A stretch of 64,000 nucleotides of DNA from positions 1-64,000 of the forward strand of contig JOAZ01000033.1 of the NCBI GenBank assembly GCA_000720535.1, read 5' to 3'. Positions within the stretch are counted from its first letter, which is position 1. Every line of letters begins with the position of its first letter. The stretch comes from Streptomyces halstedii (GTDB taxonomy: Bacteria; Actinomycetota; Actinomycetes; Streptomycetales; Streptomycetaceae). The position numbers were made by a program, and so were the translations under genes. The notes under the pieces are model-generated. The model was not told the origin of the DNA. It saw only the letters and a list, made by a program, of their open reading frames with translations, and searched no databases. This document shows positions 45,973 to 55,474 of this stretch, piece by piece.

Positions 45973-48003
45973 GTGACGACGACGCCCGATACGCCGGATT
46001 CCGCCCGGCCGGGCAGTGACGAGGTCGAAGCGCTGCGCCGTATCGCCGCGACGGTCAACTCCAATCTGGAGCTGGGCACCGTCCTCGACGCGATCGTGTC
46101 GGCGGTGTCCGCGTTCACCGAGTGGAAGCTGTGCTGGGTCATCGCCCTGGACGTTCCGGCCGGGGTCGCCGAGGTCATAGCGCGCGAGGACCGGCTCACG
46201 TACTCGGGCAGCAGCAGTCAGCGGTTCTGGCCCATCGACGAGATCCCCGCGAGGGACGTCGTGGGAGGCACGGAGCCGATCGTCATCCACGACGCCCACG
46301 AGTCGCCGTACCGGTTCTACGCGGACGACGCTCGCCGGCGCGGATATCGCTGCGGTGTCCTTCTGCCGCTTCGCGAGCCCGACCTCGAGGGGCGTTCCCT
46401 GGTCCTCGCGGTCCAGCGCCCGCAGGCCGGACAGGTGGACGGCGCGGCGCTCGCGTTCCTCGAGGCCGTCGCCGACCTCTCGTCCGTCGCCCTCGTCAAC
46501 GCGGGCAAGGTCGCGCAGGAGCAGCGCGACATCGCGGAGCTGGTCCGGGCCGCGGCCGTCCTGCGCACCGGACTGGCGGAGACCCTGGCGGGGCAGGACG
46601 GGGAGCGGATTCTCACGGCGGTCGCCGACGCACTGGACATCGCGATCGTCGTGGTGGACCACCAGCTCACCCCCATGGTCACGGTGGTCGGCCGGAACTG
46701 GCCGCCCCTGGGGGGCGCCACCGACTACGTGTCCCTCGCGCAGAACGCGGCCCGTCGCAGGAACGGTGAAGCCCCGCGGACCGGCCGGGAGAGGGAACAG
46801 GACCGGCCCAGGAACCGCGGTACCCCGTCCGGGCCCGGTGCCTCCGGGAAGCCGGTGACCGGCGCGCCCGGGACGACTCCCGGTGCTTCCGGTGGTTCCG
46901 CCGCCGAGGGAGCCGGGACGGAGGGGGACGCCTTCACGGCCCAGGGTCTGTCCGGGGTGCGGGAACCGTCCGGGGTCCGGGTCAAGATCACTGAGCTGCT
47001 TCCCGAGTCGGAGCGTCCCCTGCTGGCCTGCGTCCTGCGCCGTGGGCCGGCGAGCCGGGTCGAAACGGCTCTCGACTCACTCGTGAACGTCGCGGTCGGC
47101 ATCGTGGTGTCCCGGTCGCAGCTGGCTTCCGCCGAACAGGACCGGGAGACCGACACGGCCCTGACCGAACTGGTGCGCCGTTCCCCCATCGACCCCCTGG
47201 CGCTGCGCATACGTCTGGCGGCGCTGGGTCTTCCACCGCCCATGCGCTGCCGGATCGTCCGGATTTCCGCCCGCTCCCCGGTGGACACCGATCTGCGCCG
47301 GGTACTGAGCGACGTGCACAGTGTGCTCCGCGCCCGGCGGGTCAGCGGAGTCGCCGTGGGCTGGGTGGACAGCAGCGTCGTGCTGGTACTGCCTGCCGCC
47401 GACGACCACCACGAGGCGTTGACGCAGATCAGGGGGATGCTGAGAGGTGTCGGCGGGATCGGAACCACGCTCACCGCCGTGGTGAGCAGTCCCGGACCGG
47501 TTCCCGCCGACGGCCCCCGGATGTGGGCCGAGTGCGAGACGCTCACCCTGGTGGGGGCGTCGGGCGCGGCCGGGGACATCGTGGCCTACGACCGGTTCGG
47601 CGCGCTCGCGTTCCTGCTGACCGCGTGCCACGACGGCGCGGCCGTCAGATTCGTCGAGTCCCAGATCGGCCCGCTCCGCCGCTACGACGACGACCACTCC
47701 GGCTCGCTCGTCGAAACCCTTGAGGTGTTCCTCCAGACATCGGCGCGGCTCCAGGAGACGGCGCGGCTCCTGTGCATACACGTGTCCACACTGCGGTACC
47801 GGCTCGACCGGATCACCGAAATCCTTGGAACGGATCTGAAGGGTTCCGAGGAGCGATTCGCCCTGGCCCTCGCCTGCCGGCTGATGCATATGGTGGACGC
47901 CGCTGCCGGACCGGCCGAAAATGGCGGACCTGTAGCAAAGGCAGCAGGCAGTGGAAAAAATTCGTCGGAACCGAAGGAAGGAACACAAGAGCCGGGTCTG
48001 TAG
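45973..48003 (+). CDS. GAF-domain regulator with PucR/CdaR-type helix-turn-helix
   Basis: The 676-residue protein (GTG 45973) has an N-terminal GAF domain (about 15-185: ELGTVLDAIVSAVSAF, YRCGVLLPLREPDLEGRSLVLAVQ) and a second sensor-like region (about 205-255). A disordered Gly/Pro/Arg linker (about 258-310) follows, then a GGDEF-like PucR middle domain, and a C-terminal PucR helix-turn-helix (about 577-625: LVETLEVFLQTSARLQETARLLCIHVSTLRYRL). It likely senses the substrate of the surrounding operon. The tail after 640 is low in complexity. Confidence 0.88.
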   Translation: MTTTPDTPDSARPGSDEVEALRRIAATVNSNLELGTVLDAIVSAVSAFTEWKLCWVIALDVPAGVAEVIAREDRLTYSGSSSQRFWPIDEIPARDVVGGTEPIVIHDAHESPYRFYADDARRRGYRCGVLLPLREPDLEGRSLVLAVQRPQAGQVDGAALAFLEAVADLSSVALVNAGKVAQEQRDIAELVRAAAVLRTGLAETLAGQDGERILTAVADALDIAIVVVDHQLTPMVTVVGRNWPPLGGATDYVSLAQNAARRRNGEAPRTGREREQDRPRNRGTPSGPGASGKPVTGAPGTTPGASGGSAAEGAGTEGDAFTAQGLSGVREPSGVRVKITELLPESERPLLACVLRRGPASRVETALDSLVNVAVGIVVSRSQLASAEQDRETDTALTELVRRSPIDPLALRIRLAALGLPPPMRCRIVRISARSPVDTDLRRVLSDVHSVLRARRVSGVAVGWVDSSVVLVLPAADDHHEALTQIRGMLRGVGGIGTTLTAVVSSPGPVPADGPRMWAECETLTLVGASGAAGDIVAYDRFGALAFLLTACHDGAAVRFVESQIGPLRRYDDDHSGSLVETLEVFLQTSARLQETARLLCIHVSTLRYRLDRITEILGTDLKGSEERFALALACRLMHMVDAAAGPAENGGPVAKAAGSGKNSSEPKEGTQEPGL

Positions 48004-48073
48004 CGTTCAAGGTGTCGAAGCAAATCCGCGGAACGAATGGCGCGGATACCGATTCGAATTCATTGGACGCAAC

Positions 48074-49162
48074 ATGGAACTCGGGCTTTTCCTCGCCTAT
48101 CAAGTCAACAGTGACGCACACATGGACGGCCTTTACGACCGCATGGTGGAATACGCGGTCCGGGCCGACGAGAGTGGCTTCACCCGGGTCTGGACTCCGG
48201 AACACCACCTCGTGCAGTTTCTGCCCTCACCCTCGGCGCTGATCACCGCGGTCCACATAGGACAGCACGTGAAGTGCCGGGTGGGCACGGGGGTGGTGGT
48301 CCTCCCGTTCCACCAGCCCCTCCAGCTCGCCGGGGAGATCGCGGCAGCCGACAACTCCCTCGGCGGAAGGCTCGACCTCGGCGTGGCCAGGGGCGCGTAC
48401 CGCTACGAGTTCGAGAAATTCGGTCTGTCGTTCGCCGAGAGCCGGGACCATTTCATCGAGAACCTGACCGCGGTCGAGACGCTGCTCCGCAGCGAGGACG
48501 CCCCGGTCAGCTTCACCGGGCGGTTCTCCTCCTTCGAGGACGCCTATGTGTGGCCCCGTCCGGTGCAGCGTCCGATTCCTCCTGTGTGGATGGGGGTGCA
48601 GAGTCCGCCGGGTGTCGAGGACGCCGCCCGGCGCGGATACGACGTACTCAATTCCCTGTTCTTCTGGGACGACGACCACATGCGTACGGTCGCCGAGGCG
48701 TTCCACCGTGGAAAGGCGCAGTCCTCCCGCGACGACGCCCGGCTCGGAGTCACCCGCTACGCGTTCGTCACCCGTGACGACAAGGAGACCGAGCAGCGCA
48801 TTGAGGAGGTCCTGGAGGGCTGGCGCATCCACGCCCAGCTCCATGACTTCACCCAGAACGCCGACCCGCTCGGCCGGGTGCGCCCGGCCCCGCAGGAGAA
48901 CGAACCGACCGTCGACGACCTGCGCGACCGATTGCTCATCGGCACCGGCGACGAGATCAAGGAGAAGCTCCGCCGGTACCGCGACGCGGGGGTGGACATG
49001 ATCAATCTCAACCTCGTGGGCGGTGCTCCCCGTGACGAGACGCTGGAGACCATCGGCCGGTTCGGCGAGCTGCTCGCCGAGGTCAACGCCGAGCCCGGGG
49101 CGTCAGCCGGATCCTCGACCTCGGAGGAGGGCGGCCGTGGTGAGCCCGTCCATGCCCGCTGA
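48074..49162 (+). CDS. Luciferase-like (LLM class) flavin-dependent monooxygenase
   Basis: The 362-residue protein has the bacterial luciferase barrel motifs: ELGLFLAYQ, RVWTPEHHLVQF, RVGTGVVVLPFHQPLQLAGEIAAADNSLGGRLDLGVARG and a late DMINLNLVGG. Enzymes of this class oxygenate or cleave substrates using FMNH2 from a partner reductase, which is encoded next door. ATG 48074 lacks a strong ribosome site; earlier in-frame starts reach back to 47951. The last 23 bases overlap the reductase gene. Confidence 0.9.
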   Translation: MELGLFLAYQVNSDAHMDGLYDRMVEYAVRADESGFTRVWTPEHHLVQFLPSPSALITAVHIGQHVKCRVGTGVVVLPFHQPLQLAGEIAAADNSLGGRLDLGVARGAYRYEFEKFGLSFAESRDHFIENLTAVETLLRSEDAPVSFTGRFSSFEDAYVWPRPVQRPIPPVWMGVQSPPGVEDAARRGYDVLNSLFFWDDDHMRTVAEAFHRGKAQSSRDDARLGVTRYAFVTRDDKETEQRIEEVLEGWRIHAQLHDFTQNADPLGRVRPAPQENEPTVDDLRDRLLIGTGDEIKEKLRRYRDAGVDMINLNLVGGAPRDETLETIGRFGELLAEVNAEPGASAGSSTSEEGGRGEPVHAR

Positions 49163-49664
49163 GCCCGGGAGCTGCGCCGTGGAGATCGCCGACAAGGCCG
49201 TACCGGTGCACGAGTACAAGCAGTTCGCCGGATCGTTCCTCACCGGGGTGGCCGTCGTCACCGCGCGGGACCTGGACGGTGATCACGGATGCACGGTCAG
49301 TTCCCTGTCCAGCGTCAGCCTGGACCCGTCCCTGATGCTGGTGTGCCTGCACCGGATGTCGCAGACACTCCGGGTGATCGAGCGGACGGGTCGGTTCGCG
49401 GTGAGCCTGCTCGCCCAGGGAGAGCAGGCGACCCGGACCGCGCTGGCCTTCGCCCGGCCGGGGCGTGACGCGTTCGACCAGGTCACTCTGGAACGCAGCC
49501 CCGCCGGCCTCGCGCTCAGCCCTCTCGCGGTGGCGCAGGCCGAACTGACCGTCCAGGCACTGCACGACGGTGGCGACCACACGATCGTTCTGGGCACCCC
49601 AGTCTGGACCTCCGCCGACGACGGTGTCCCCCTGGCCTACTGGAGATCACGGTTCCTGTCATGA
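49140..49664 (+). CDS. Flavin reductase (FMN/FAD:NAD(P)H oxidoreductase)
   Basis: The 174-residue protein has the flavin-reductase-like domain: FAGSFLTGVAVVTA, GCTVSSLSSVSLDPSLMLVCLHRMS and FAVSLLAQGE. It should supply reduced flavin to the monooxygenase. GTG 49140 is the likely start, with GGAGGAGGG upstream; GTG 49137 and ATG 49152 are alternatives. It shares ATGA with the next gene. Confidence 0.9.
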   Translation: MSPSMPAEPGSCAVEIADKAVPVHEYKQFAGSFLTGVAVVTARDLDGDHGCTVSSLSSVSLDPSLMLVCLHRMSQTLRVIERTGRFAVSLLAQGEQATRTALAFARPGRDAFDQVTLERSPAGLALSPLAVAQAELTVQALHDGGDHTIVLGTPVWTSADDGVPLAYWRSRFLS

Positions 49665-50071
49665 GCACTCATCCCACCACCGAACCCGGCTCCGCCCCGG
49701 ACCGTGCCGGCCCCGGTGATCACGCGGGGCCCGCCGCCGGCACGGGCCGGAGCGACCGGGGCAGCGACCAGGGCAGCGACTGGAGCGCCGATTGGAGCGC
49801 CCTCACCCGCGACATCGTGTTCGACCGGATCTGGTCCCGCCCAGGGCTGACCACACGGGAGCGCCGACTGGTCACGGTCGCCCTGCTGGCGGCCTCCGGC
49901 GAAGAGCCGGCCGCCCGGTTCCACCTCCGGGCGGGCCTGGACGAGGGCATCGACGCGGACGACTTCTACGAACTCGTCGCACACACCGCCGTCTACGCGG
50001 GATGGGCCACGGGAGGGCGCGGGATCGGCTGGCTGCGCTCCGTCGTGGCGGGAAGCGAGGTGGACCGGTGA
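49661..50071 (+). CDS. Carboxymuconolactone decarboxylase/AhpD-like protein
   Basis: The 136-residue protein has a disordered Gly/Ser/Asp N-terminus (to about 42) and a CMD-like domain (FDRIWSRPGLTTRERRLVTVALLAASGEEPAARFHLRAGLDEGIDADDFYELVAHTAVYAGW). The CxxC of AhpD peroxidases is absent, so it is nearer to the decarboxylase branch. It overlaps its neighbours by four bases on both sides. Confidence 0.85.
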   Translation: MSTHPTTEPGSAPDRAGPGDHAGPAAGTGRSDRGSDQGSDWSADWSALTRDIVFDRIWSRPGLTTRERRLVTVALLAASGEEPAARFHLRAGLDEGIDADDFYELVAHTAVYAGWATGGRGIGWLRSVVAGSEVDR

Positions 50072-51561
50072 ACGAACCACTCGCCACCACCCAGGAGGTC
50101 CAGGCCGTCCAGGACGTCCGCGACCGGCTCGCGGACCTCTGCGCCGAACTCGTCGTCGCGGGCCGTTCGGTCCGCCCCGAGGAGTCGTTCACCGTGAGCG
50201 CCCCCGGGATGCCCACGCTGACCTGGTCCTGCGCCGACGCCGGGCCCGGTGACGCGGACCGCGCGCTGGACGCGGCCTGGAGCCGCTACCCCGGTTGGGC
50301 GGCGACGCCCGTCTCCGAACGGGCGGCGCTCGTCCGCCGCTGGGCCGCCCGGATCGAGGACGACACGGACCGGTACGCGACCGTGATCGCCGTCGAGGCG
50401 GGGAAATCGCTGCCCGAGGCCCGGCGCGAGACGCTGTTCACGGTCGCCACGCTGAGGGCCCTGGCCGACACGGCGGAGGACATGCTCACCGGAGCCGGCC
50501 CGGGGGCACGCCGGGACCGCATGGTCACGGTGCGGCAGCGCCCCCTGGGCCCGGTCCTCGCGATCACCCCGTGGAACTTCCCGCTGTCGCTGGCCGCGCG
50601 CAAGACGGCGTCCGCACTGCTCACGGGCTGTCCGGTGATCCTCAAGCCGTCCGAGCGCACCCCCGCCTCCGCGCTGCTGATGGGGCGTGACCTCGTCGCC
50701 GGGGGAGCACCCGAGGGATCCGTGTCGGTGCTGCCGACCACCCGGTCGGCCGACCTGACCGGCGCGCTGACCGATGACCCGCGGCTGCGAAAGGTCTCGT
50801 TCACCGGCTCGACGGAGGTCGGCCGGGCGGTCCTGCGCGCGACCGCCCGGAACATCCTGCGGGTCTCGCTCGAACTCGGCGGCAACGCCCCGTTCGTCGT
50901 CTGCCCCGAGCACGACGCCGAGAAGGCCGCGTCCGGTGCGCTCGCCGCCAAGCTGGCGAACAACGGCCAGGCCTGCACCGCGGCCAACCGTCTGATCGTC
51001 CCCGAGGACGCCCGCCGGGTGCGGACGCTGCTGGCCGAGCGGTTCGAGGAACTGCGCATCGGCTGGAGCCTCGACCCGGCGGCGTCCCCGGTCGGACCCG
51101 TCATCAGCGCGGAGGCCGCCGCACGGGTCGAGGCCCTGGTCTCCGACGCCCTCGCCCGGGGGGCCCAGGTGGTCAGGGCCCGCGCCGAACCTCCGGAGTA
51201 CGGCCATTACGTACTTCCGGCGCTCGTCCTCGGCGTGGAGCCGCACTGGCCCATCGCCAGGCAGGAGGTCTTCGGGCCCGTCCTGCCGGTGCTCACCTAC
51301 CGGGACCTGGACGAGGCCGTACGGATCGCCGACGGCACCGAGTACGGACTCGCCGCCTACGTCTACGGCACCGCGCCCGCCGAGGTGGCCCGCGTCGCGG
51401 ACGGTCTGGACACCGGCCTCGTCGCGGTCAACCACCCCTCCGTGTCCCATCCCGCGGCCCCCTTCGGCGGGGTCAAGCACTCCGGCTACGGCCGGGAGAA
51501 CGCGGCGGAGGGGCTGTCCGAGTACATGTCCGCCACCAGCACCATCGGGAATCTCGAATGA
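50068..51561 (+). CDS. NAD(P)-dependent aldehyde dehydrogenase
   Basis: The 497-residue protein has the ALDH motifs ITPWNFPL, KPSERTP, FTGSTEVGR, ELGGNAPFVV with Glu269, NNGQACTAANR with Cys303, and EVFGPVLPV. It would oxidise an aldehyde produced by the monooxygenase. GTG 50068 shares GTGA with the stop before it, and its own stop is shared with the amidohydrolase ATG. Confidence 0.93.
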   Translation: MNEPLATTQEVQAVQDVRDRLADLCAELVVAGRSVRPEESFTVSAPGMPTLTWSCADAGPGDADRALDAAWSRYPGWAATPVSERAALVRRWAARIEDDTDRYATVIAVEAGKSLPEARRETLFTVATLRALADTAEDMLTGAGPGARRDRMVTVRQRPLGPVLAITPWNFPLSLAARKTASALLTGCPVILKPSERTPASALLMGRDLVAGGAPEGSVSVLPTTRSADLTGALTDDPRLRKVSFTGSTEVGRAVLRATARNILRVSLELGGNAPFVVCPEHDAEKAASGALAAKLANNGQACTAANRLIVPEDARRVRTLLAERFEELRIGWSLDPAASPVGPVISAEAAARVEALVSDALARGAQVVRARAEPPEYGHYVLPALVLGVEPHWPIARQEVFGPVLPVLTYRDLDEAVRIADGTEYGLAAYVYGTAPAEVARVADGLDTGLVAVNHPSVSHPAAPFGGVKHSGYGRENAAEGLSEYMSATSTIGNLE

Positions 51562-53207
51562 CACCAGGTATCACCGCCACCAGTCGCCCGGCCGACGAGT
51601 CCGTCCTCCGGTCGTCCCGGATCTTCACGATGGACGCCGACCGCCGGATCGTGGACGGTCATGTGCACATCCGCGACGGCCGGATCGTCGCCGTCACAGA
51701 GGGCCCGTGGCAGGGGCCCTCGCACGTCCCCGTGACCGACCACGGCGACCGGCCGCTGCTGCCCGGCTTCGTGGACCCGCACGTCCACCTGGAGATGAGC
51801 GCCGCCGCCCTGTGGGGCACGGTCGACTGCCACACCCCGCCGTGCTCCTCCATCGACGATCTTCTCGGCCAGCTTCACGCCCACCGCGACCTGCGGGAAC
51901 AGCGCGGGGGATGGCTGATCGGCCAGGGCGGCCTCTTCGCCGACCGGCGGTTCGCGGACGGTCGCCTGCCCACCCGGGACGATTTGGACAAGGTCTCCAC
52001 CGAGTTCCCGATCGCCATCCGCTTCGGCGCACATGTCACCGTACTCAACTCGGCCGCCCTGGACGTCGCGCGGGAGTCGGGCCTGCCGGAGACGGGGGAC
52101 GCGCACATCGGTACCGACGGCACCGGGCGCTGGACCGGCATCCTGCACGAGCTGTACTACGCGCTGCCCATACCCGTGATGACCCGGGACGACCTGCGGT
52201 CGGCTGTGGAGGCCACGGCGCGCCGCTATCTCACCCGCTACGGGGTCACGACGATCGGCGAGATCACGAACACCCCGGAGGGCATCGAGCTGCTCGCCGA
52301 GGCAGCGGGCACACGGGTGCCCCAGCAGGTGCGGGCCTTCGTCTGGTCACCCGGAACAATGGACCTCGACACGGTCTGCGCACGCGCGGGAGCGGGACTG
52401 CTGCCCCGCACCTGGGCGTTCGACGTCGCCGGGGTCAAGATCTTCGTCGACGGGGGGTTCTCCGCTGCGGGGGCCGCCGTCCTGCGGCCGTACCGCTCCG
52501 ACCCCGGATCACGGGGCAGGATGGCGTACGACCGCGCGGCACTCACCGGCCTCGTACGCCGGACGGACGAGGCCGGCCTCCAGGTCGCCGCGCACGTCAA
52601 CGGCGAACGCGCCCAGGCCGAGCTATGCGCGGCCGCCGTCGCGGCCCGCTCCGGCCGCGCCCGTACGTCTCCCCGTATCCGGCTCGAACACGCCGGCAAC
52701 GTCCTCACCGACCCCTCGACCGTGGACCGGTGGGCCGAGGCGGAGGCGGTCATCGTGCCGCAGGCCGGGTTCATCTGGACGATGGGCAGCTTCCTCACCG
52801 ACTACCTGGGCGACTACGCGGCCGACGCCCGCTTCCCGTTCCGCTCCCTGCTCGACCGGGGAGTGACGGTCGCGTCCAGCTCGGACGGCGCGGGCTCGGA
52901 ACTCCTCCAGTTCAACCCCATGTTCGGGGTCCAGTGCGCGGTCGGCCGAGTCTCCTGCACGGGTGAGGTGGTGGCCCCGTCCGAAGGCGTCACCGTGACC
53001 GAGGCGCTGGCGATGCACACGATCTCCGCGGCCGAGGCTCTCGACGTGGCGGACACCCGCGGCTCCCTGGAGCCCGGCAAGCGTGCCGACCTCGTCGTCC
53101 TGCCGCAGGACCCGACCACCGCCGATGCCGCCGGCCTGGCGGACCTCCTGCCGGAACAGGTGCTGTTCGCCGGCGTGCCCGCGGACCTCGGGAAGGACCG
53201 GCCGTGA
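51558..53207 (+). CDS. Amidohydrolase, YtcJ-like
   Basis: The 549-residue protein has the amidohydrolase-3 layout: GFVDPHVHLE metal site (about 74-83), WLIGQGG, VKIFVDGGFSA, QVAAHVNGERAQ, IRLEHAGNV, ASSSDGAGS and a late LEPGKRADLVVL. These metal enzymes hydrolyse C-N bonds of amides or cyclic compounds. Its coupling to ALDH and monooxygenase genes suggests release of an amine or acid from the imported substrate. Confidence 0.9.
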   Translation: MTPGITATSRPADESVLRSSRIFTMDADRRIVDGHVHIRDGRIVAVTEGPWQGPSHVPVTDHGDRPLLPGFVDPHVHLEMSAAALWGTVDCHTPPCSSIDDLLGQLHAHRDLREQRGGWLIGQGGLFADRRFADGRLPTRDDLDKVSTEFPIAIRFGAHVTVLNSAALDVARESGLPETGDAHIGTDGTGRWTGILHELYYALPIPVMTRDDLRSAVEATARRYLTRYGVTTIGEITNTPEGIELLAEAAGTRVPQQVRAFVWSPGTMDLDTVCARAGAGLLPRTWAFDVAGVKIFVDGGFSAAGAAVLRPYRSDPGSRGRMAYDRAALTGLVRRTDEAGLQVAAHVNGERAQAELCAAAVAARSGRARTSPRIRLEHAGNVLTDPSTVDRWAEAEAVIVPQAGFIWTMGSFLTDYLGDYAADARFPFRSLLDRGVTVASSSDGAGSELLQFNPMFGVQCAVGRVSCTGEVVAPSEGVTVTEALAMHTISAAEALDVADTRGSLEPGKRADLVVLPQDPTTADAAGLADLLPEQVLFAGVPADLGKDRP

Positions 53208-53530
53208 TCACCGAGTTCCGCCGTTACCGGGCCACGGCAGGCGATCTCCCCGATCTCACGCACCGCTTCGCGCACGTCGTGACCCCGCTGTTCACCGCGC
53301 ACGGGTTCCGGGTCGAAGGCGCGTGGACGCCCACCGGACCGGGCCCGGCGCACGAGCTGCTGTACGCGGTCGGCTGGAGCGACGAGGAGGCCATGGCCGA
53401 CGGATGGCGGCGCTTCAAGGAGGACCCGGCCTGGGAGCGGGCACGGGAGACACCCCGGTACTCCGGATTGCGCCCGGACATCACCTCGACCACCTGGACG
53501 CCCGCCGAATTCCTCGGGACCCGGCCATGA
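53204..53530 (+). CDS. Small NIPSNAP-like / dimeric alpha-beta-barrel protein
   Basis: The 108-residue protein starts ITEFRRYRATAGDLPDLTHRFAHVVTPLFTAHGFRVEGAWTP and has YAVGWSDEEAMADGWRRFKEDPAW, the pattern of NIPSNAP-type dimeric barrels, which can act as monooxygenases or isomerases. GTG 53204 overlaps the preceding stop. Confidence 0.8.
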   Translation: MITEFRRYRATAGDLPDLTHRFAHVVTPLFTAHGFRVEGAWTPTGPGPAHELLYAVGWSDEEAMADGWRRFKEDPAWERARETPRYSGLRPDITSTTWTPAEFLGTRP

Positions 53531-53549
53531 CCTGACCGTTCCGGGATCC

Positions 53550-53577
53550 CCGGCCGGTTCGCGGCCTTCCCGGCCGG
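53550..53577 (+). terminator. Hairpin at the end of the catabolic gene run
   Basis: Two copies of the self-complementary CCGGCCGG (53550-53557, 53570-53577) can pair across 12 bases, 20 bases after the stop. The 258-base gap to the binding-protein gene holds no other feature apart from its ribosome site (AAAGGAG, 53775). Confidence 0.4.
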
Positions 53578-53788
53578 AGCCACCTCCCGGCCGCGTGATT
53601 CCCGTACCGGAAAGGGAGACGCGGAGAGACGGTGCGGGGGAGCGGAAACCGGAAAACGCCGTCCGCTCCTGTCCTTCATGTGAATCCGGGCCGGGAACTT
53701 CCACCGAAACGACGAGGGCCGTCCCGGCCGCACCCGACTTACAGTGTGCCAACCCCCCAACCTCATACCTCGACAAAGGAGACGGAAA

Positions 53789-54685
53789 ATGAACCTGCGA
53801 GCATCGGCGAAACGTTTCTTCCCGCGTAACCCGCGGATGATCGGCTCCGCCCTCGCGGCCCTGGCCGTCCTTACCACGACGGCCACGGCCTGCGGCGGTT
53901 CGGACACAGGCGGGCACGAGAGCGACGGCGTCCCTTTCAAGACCGCGGAGAAGGGGCATCTGACCGTCACCTATTCCGAGAGCTACCTCCCGAAGATCGC
54001 CACGGGAGAGGAGGGCCAACTCATAGGGTACGAGGGATTCCTGCTGACGAAGGTCGCCGAGAAGTACGGTCTGAAACTGAAGCTGAAGCCCACCGAGTTC
54101 GCCTCCCAGGTTCTCTTCGTGTCCCAGGGGAAGGCCGATGTCGGCACCGGGACCTACTACACGGACAAGCGGGCCAAGCAGGTTTTTTACAGCCGGCCCA
54201 ACGTCAATGACCGGCTGGGCGCGCTGATGCTCAAGAACGCGTCGTGGTCGGGCGTCGACTCCCTGAAGGGAAAGCCGATCGCCTCGGTGACGGGCTACTC
54301 GTACAACGACTACCTCATCAAGGCGTACGGCGAATCGAACGTGAAGCTGTTCCCCTCCTACGCCGAAGCCGCCAAGGCCACGCTGAACAAGCAGGTGAGC
54401 GCCTTCATGGGCTCCACCGGGACCGCCCCCGGCATCATCAAGCAGAACCCCCAGCTCACCCTGCACGCTCTCGCCGACGGTGATCTGGACCTGCCGGCGA
54501 ACATCCTCGTCTCGCCCACCTACGACTACGTCCGCTGCGACAACGCGGGTCTCGCGGACGCCGTCGACGAGGTCCTGGACGAGCTGATCGAGTCGGGTGA
54601 GTGGCAGAAGCAGCTCGACTCCTGGGGTGTCGGAGGCGAGGAGTACCTGCCGTCCAGGAACCGTCCCGACCAGCTGTGTGCATGA
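53789..54685 (+). CDS. ABC transporter substrate-binding lipoprotein, polar amino-acid type
   Basis: The 298-residue protein has a long basic signal peptide with lipobox-like TATAC (Cys about 35). The mature part is SBP_bac_3-like: HLTVTYSESYLPKIA, GYEGFLLTKVAEKYGLKL, ADVGTGTYYTDKRAKQVFYSRP and ASVTGYSYNDYLIKAYG. ATG 53789 follows AAAGGAG. With the two permeases downstream and the ATPase at 45198 it forms a complete importer. Confidence 0.9.
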   Translation: MNLRASAKRFFPRNPRMIGSALAALAVLTTTATACGGSDTGGHESDGVPFKTAEKGHLTVTYSESYLPKIATGEEGQLIGYEGFLLTKVAEKYGLKLKLKPTEFASQVLFVSQGKADVGTGTYYTDKRAKQVFYSRPNVNDRLGALMLKNASWSGVDSLKGKPIASVTGYSYNDYLIKAYGESNVKLFPSYAEAAKATLNKQVSAFMGSTGTAPGIIKQNPQLTLHALADGDLDLPANILVSPTYDYVRCDNAGLADAVDEVLDELIESGEWQKQLDSWGVGGEEYLPSRNRPDQLCA

Positions 54686-54733
54686 CCATCGGCACCGGTT
54701 CCCACACCGGGACATGAGGGAAAGGAGGCGGCA

Positions 54734-55474
54734 GTGGAGACAAGCTGGATCAGCTTCCTGATCCGTGGGTTCGAGACGACCGTCATGCTCGTGGTCATCA
54801 GCTCGGTGATCACCGTCGTCGCCGCGGCGGTCGTCGCCCTGGGCCGGATCAGCACCAGACGCTCGGTACGGCTGCTGACCAGGGTCTATGTCGAGGTGTT
54901 CCGCAGCATCCCGCTGCCGGTGCTCCTTGCCGGACTGTACTTCGGTTTCGGGCCGCAGTTCGAGAACATCGGCGTCACCGCCTTCGGGCTCGCGGTACTC
55001 GGACTCGTCCTGAACGAGACCGCCTACCTCGCCGAGGTCTACCGGGGCCTGATCTCATCGGTCAGGATCGGCCAGTGGCGCGCGGCGGCCAGCCTAGGTC
55101 TCACCCGGTGGCAGACCCTGCGTCACGTGCTCATCCCGCAGGTGACGACCGCCGCGGGCCCCCAGACGGCCAACGGGATCATCTACCTCGTCAAGGGCAG
55201 CGCCCTGGCCTCCCTGATCACCGTGCCGGAACTGACCATGTACGGGACCCGGCTGGTCGTCGACACCTTCCGACCGCTGGAGGTGTACCTGCTCATCGCA
55301 GTGTTCTACCTGCTCCTCACCGTCCCGGTGGCGTACGTGACCCGTGCGATGACCGGACGCCGGGGGCGCGTCCGCCCGAAGCGGGGGCCGCACACCCGCC
55401 CGGACGCCCCCCGGGACAGCGCAGGATCGTCACCGCAGCACACGGAGAAGGCATGGACATCTACCTCGACCTGA
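54734..55474 (+). CDS. ABC transporter permease, His/Glu/Gln/Arg/opine type (1)
   Basis: The 246-residue protein has five membrane helices and the coupling loop WRAAASLGLTRWQTLRHVLIPQ typical of HisM/GlnP permeases. The tail is basic. GTG 54734 follows AGGAGG. It overlaps the second permease gene by 22 bases. Confidence 0.9.
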   Translation: METSWISFLIRGFETTVMLVVISSVITVVAAAVVALGRISTRRSVRLLTRVYVEVFRSIPLPVLLAGLYFGFGPQFENIGVTAFGLAVLGLVLNETAYLAEVYRGLISSVRIGQWRAAASLGLTRWQTLRHVLIPQVTTAAGPQTANGIIYLVKGSALASLITVPELTMYGTRLVVDTFRPLEVYLLIAVFYLLLTVPVAYVTRAMTGRRGRVRPKRGPHTRPDAPRDSAGSSPQHTEKAWTSTST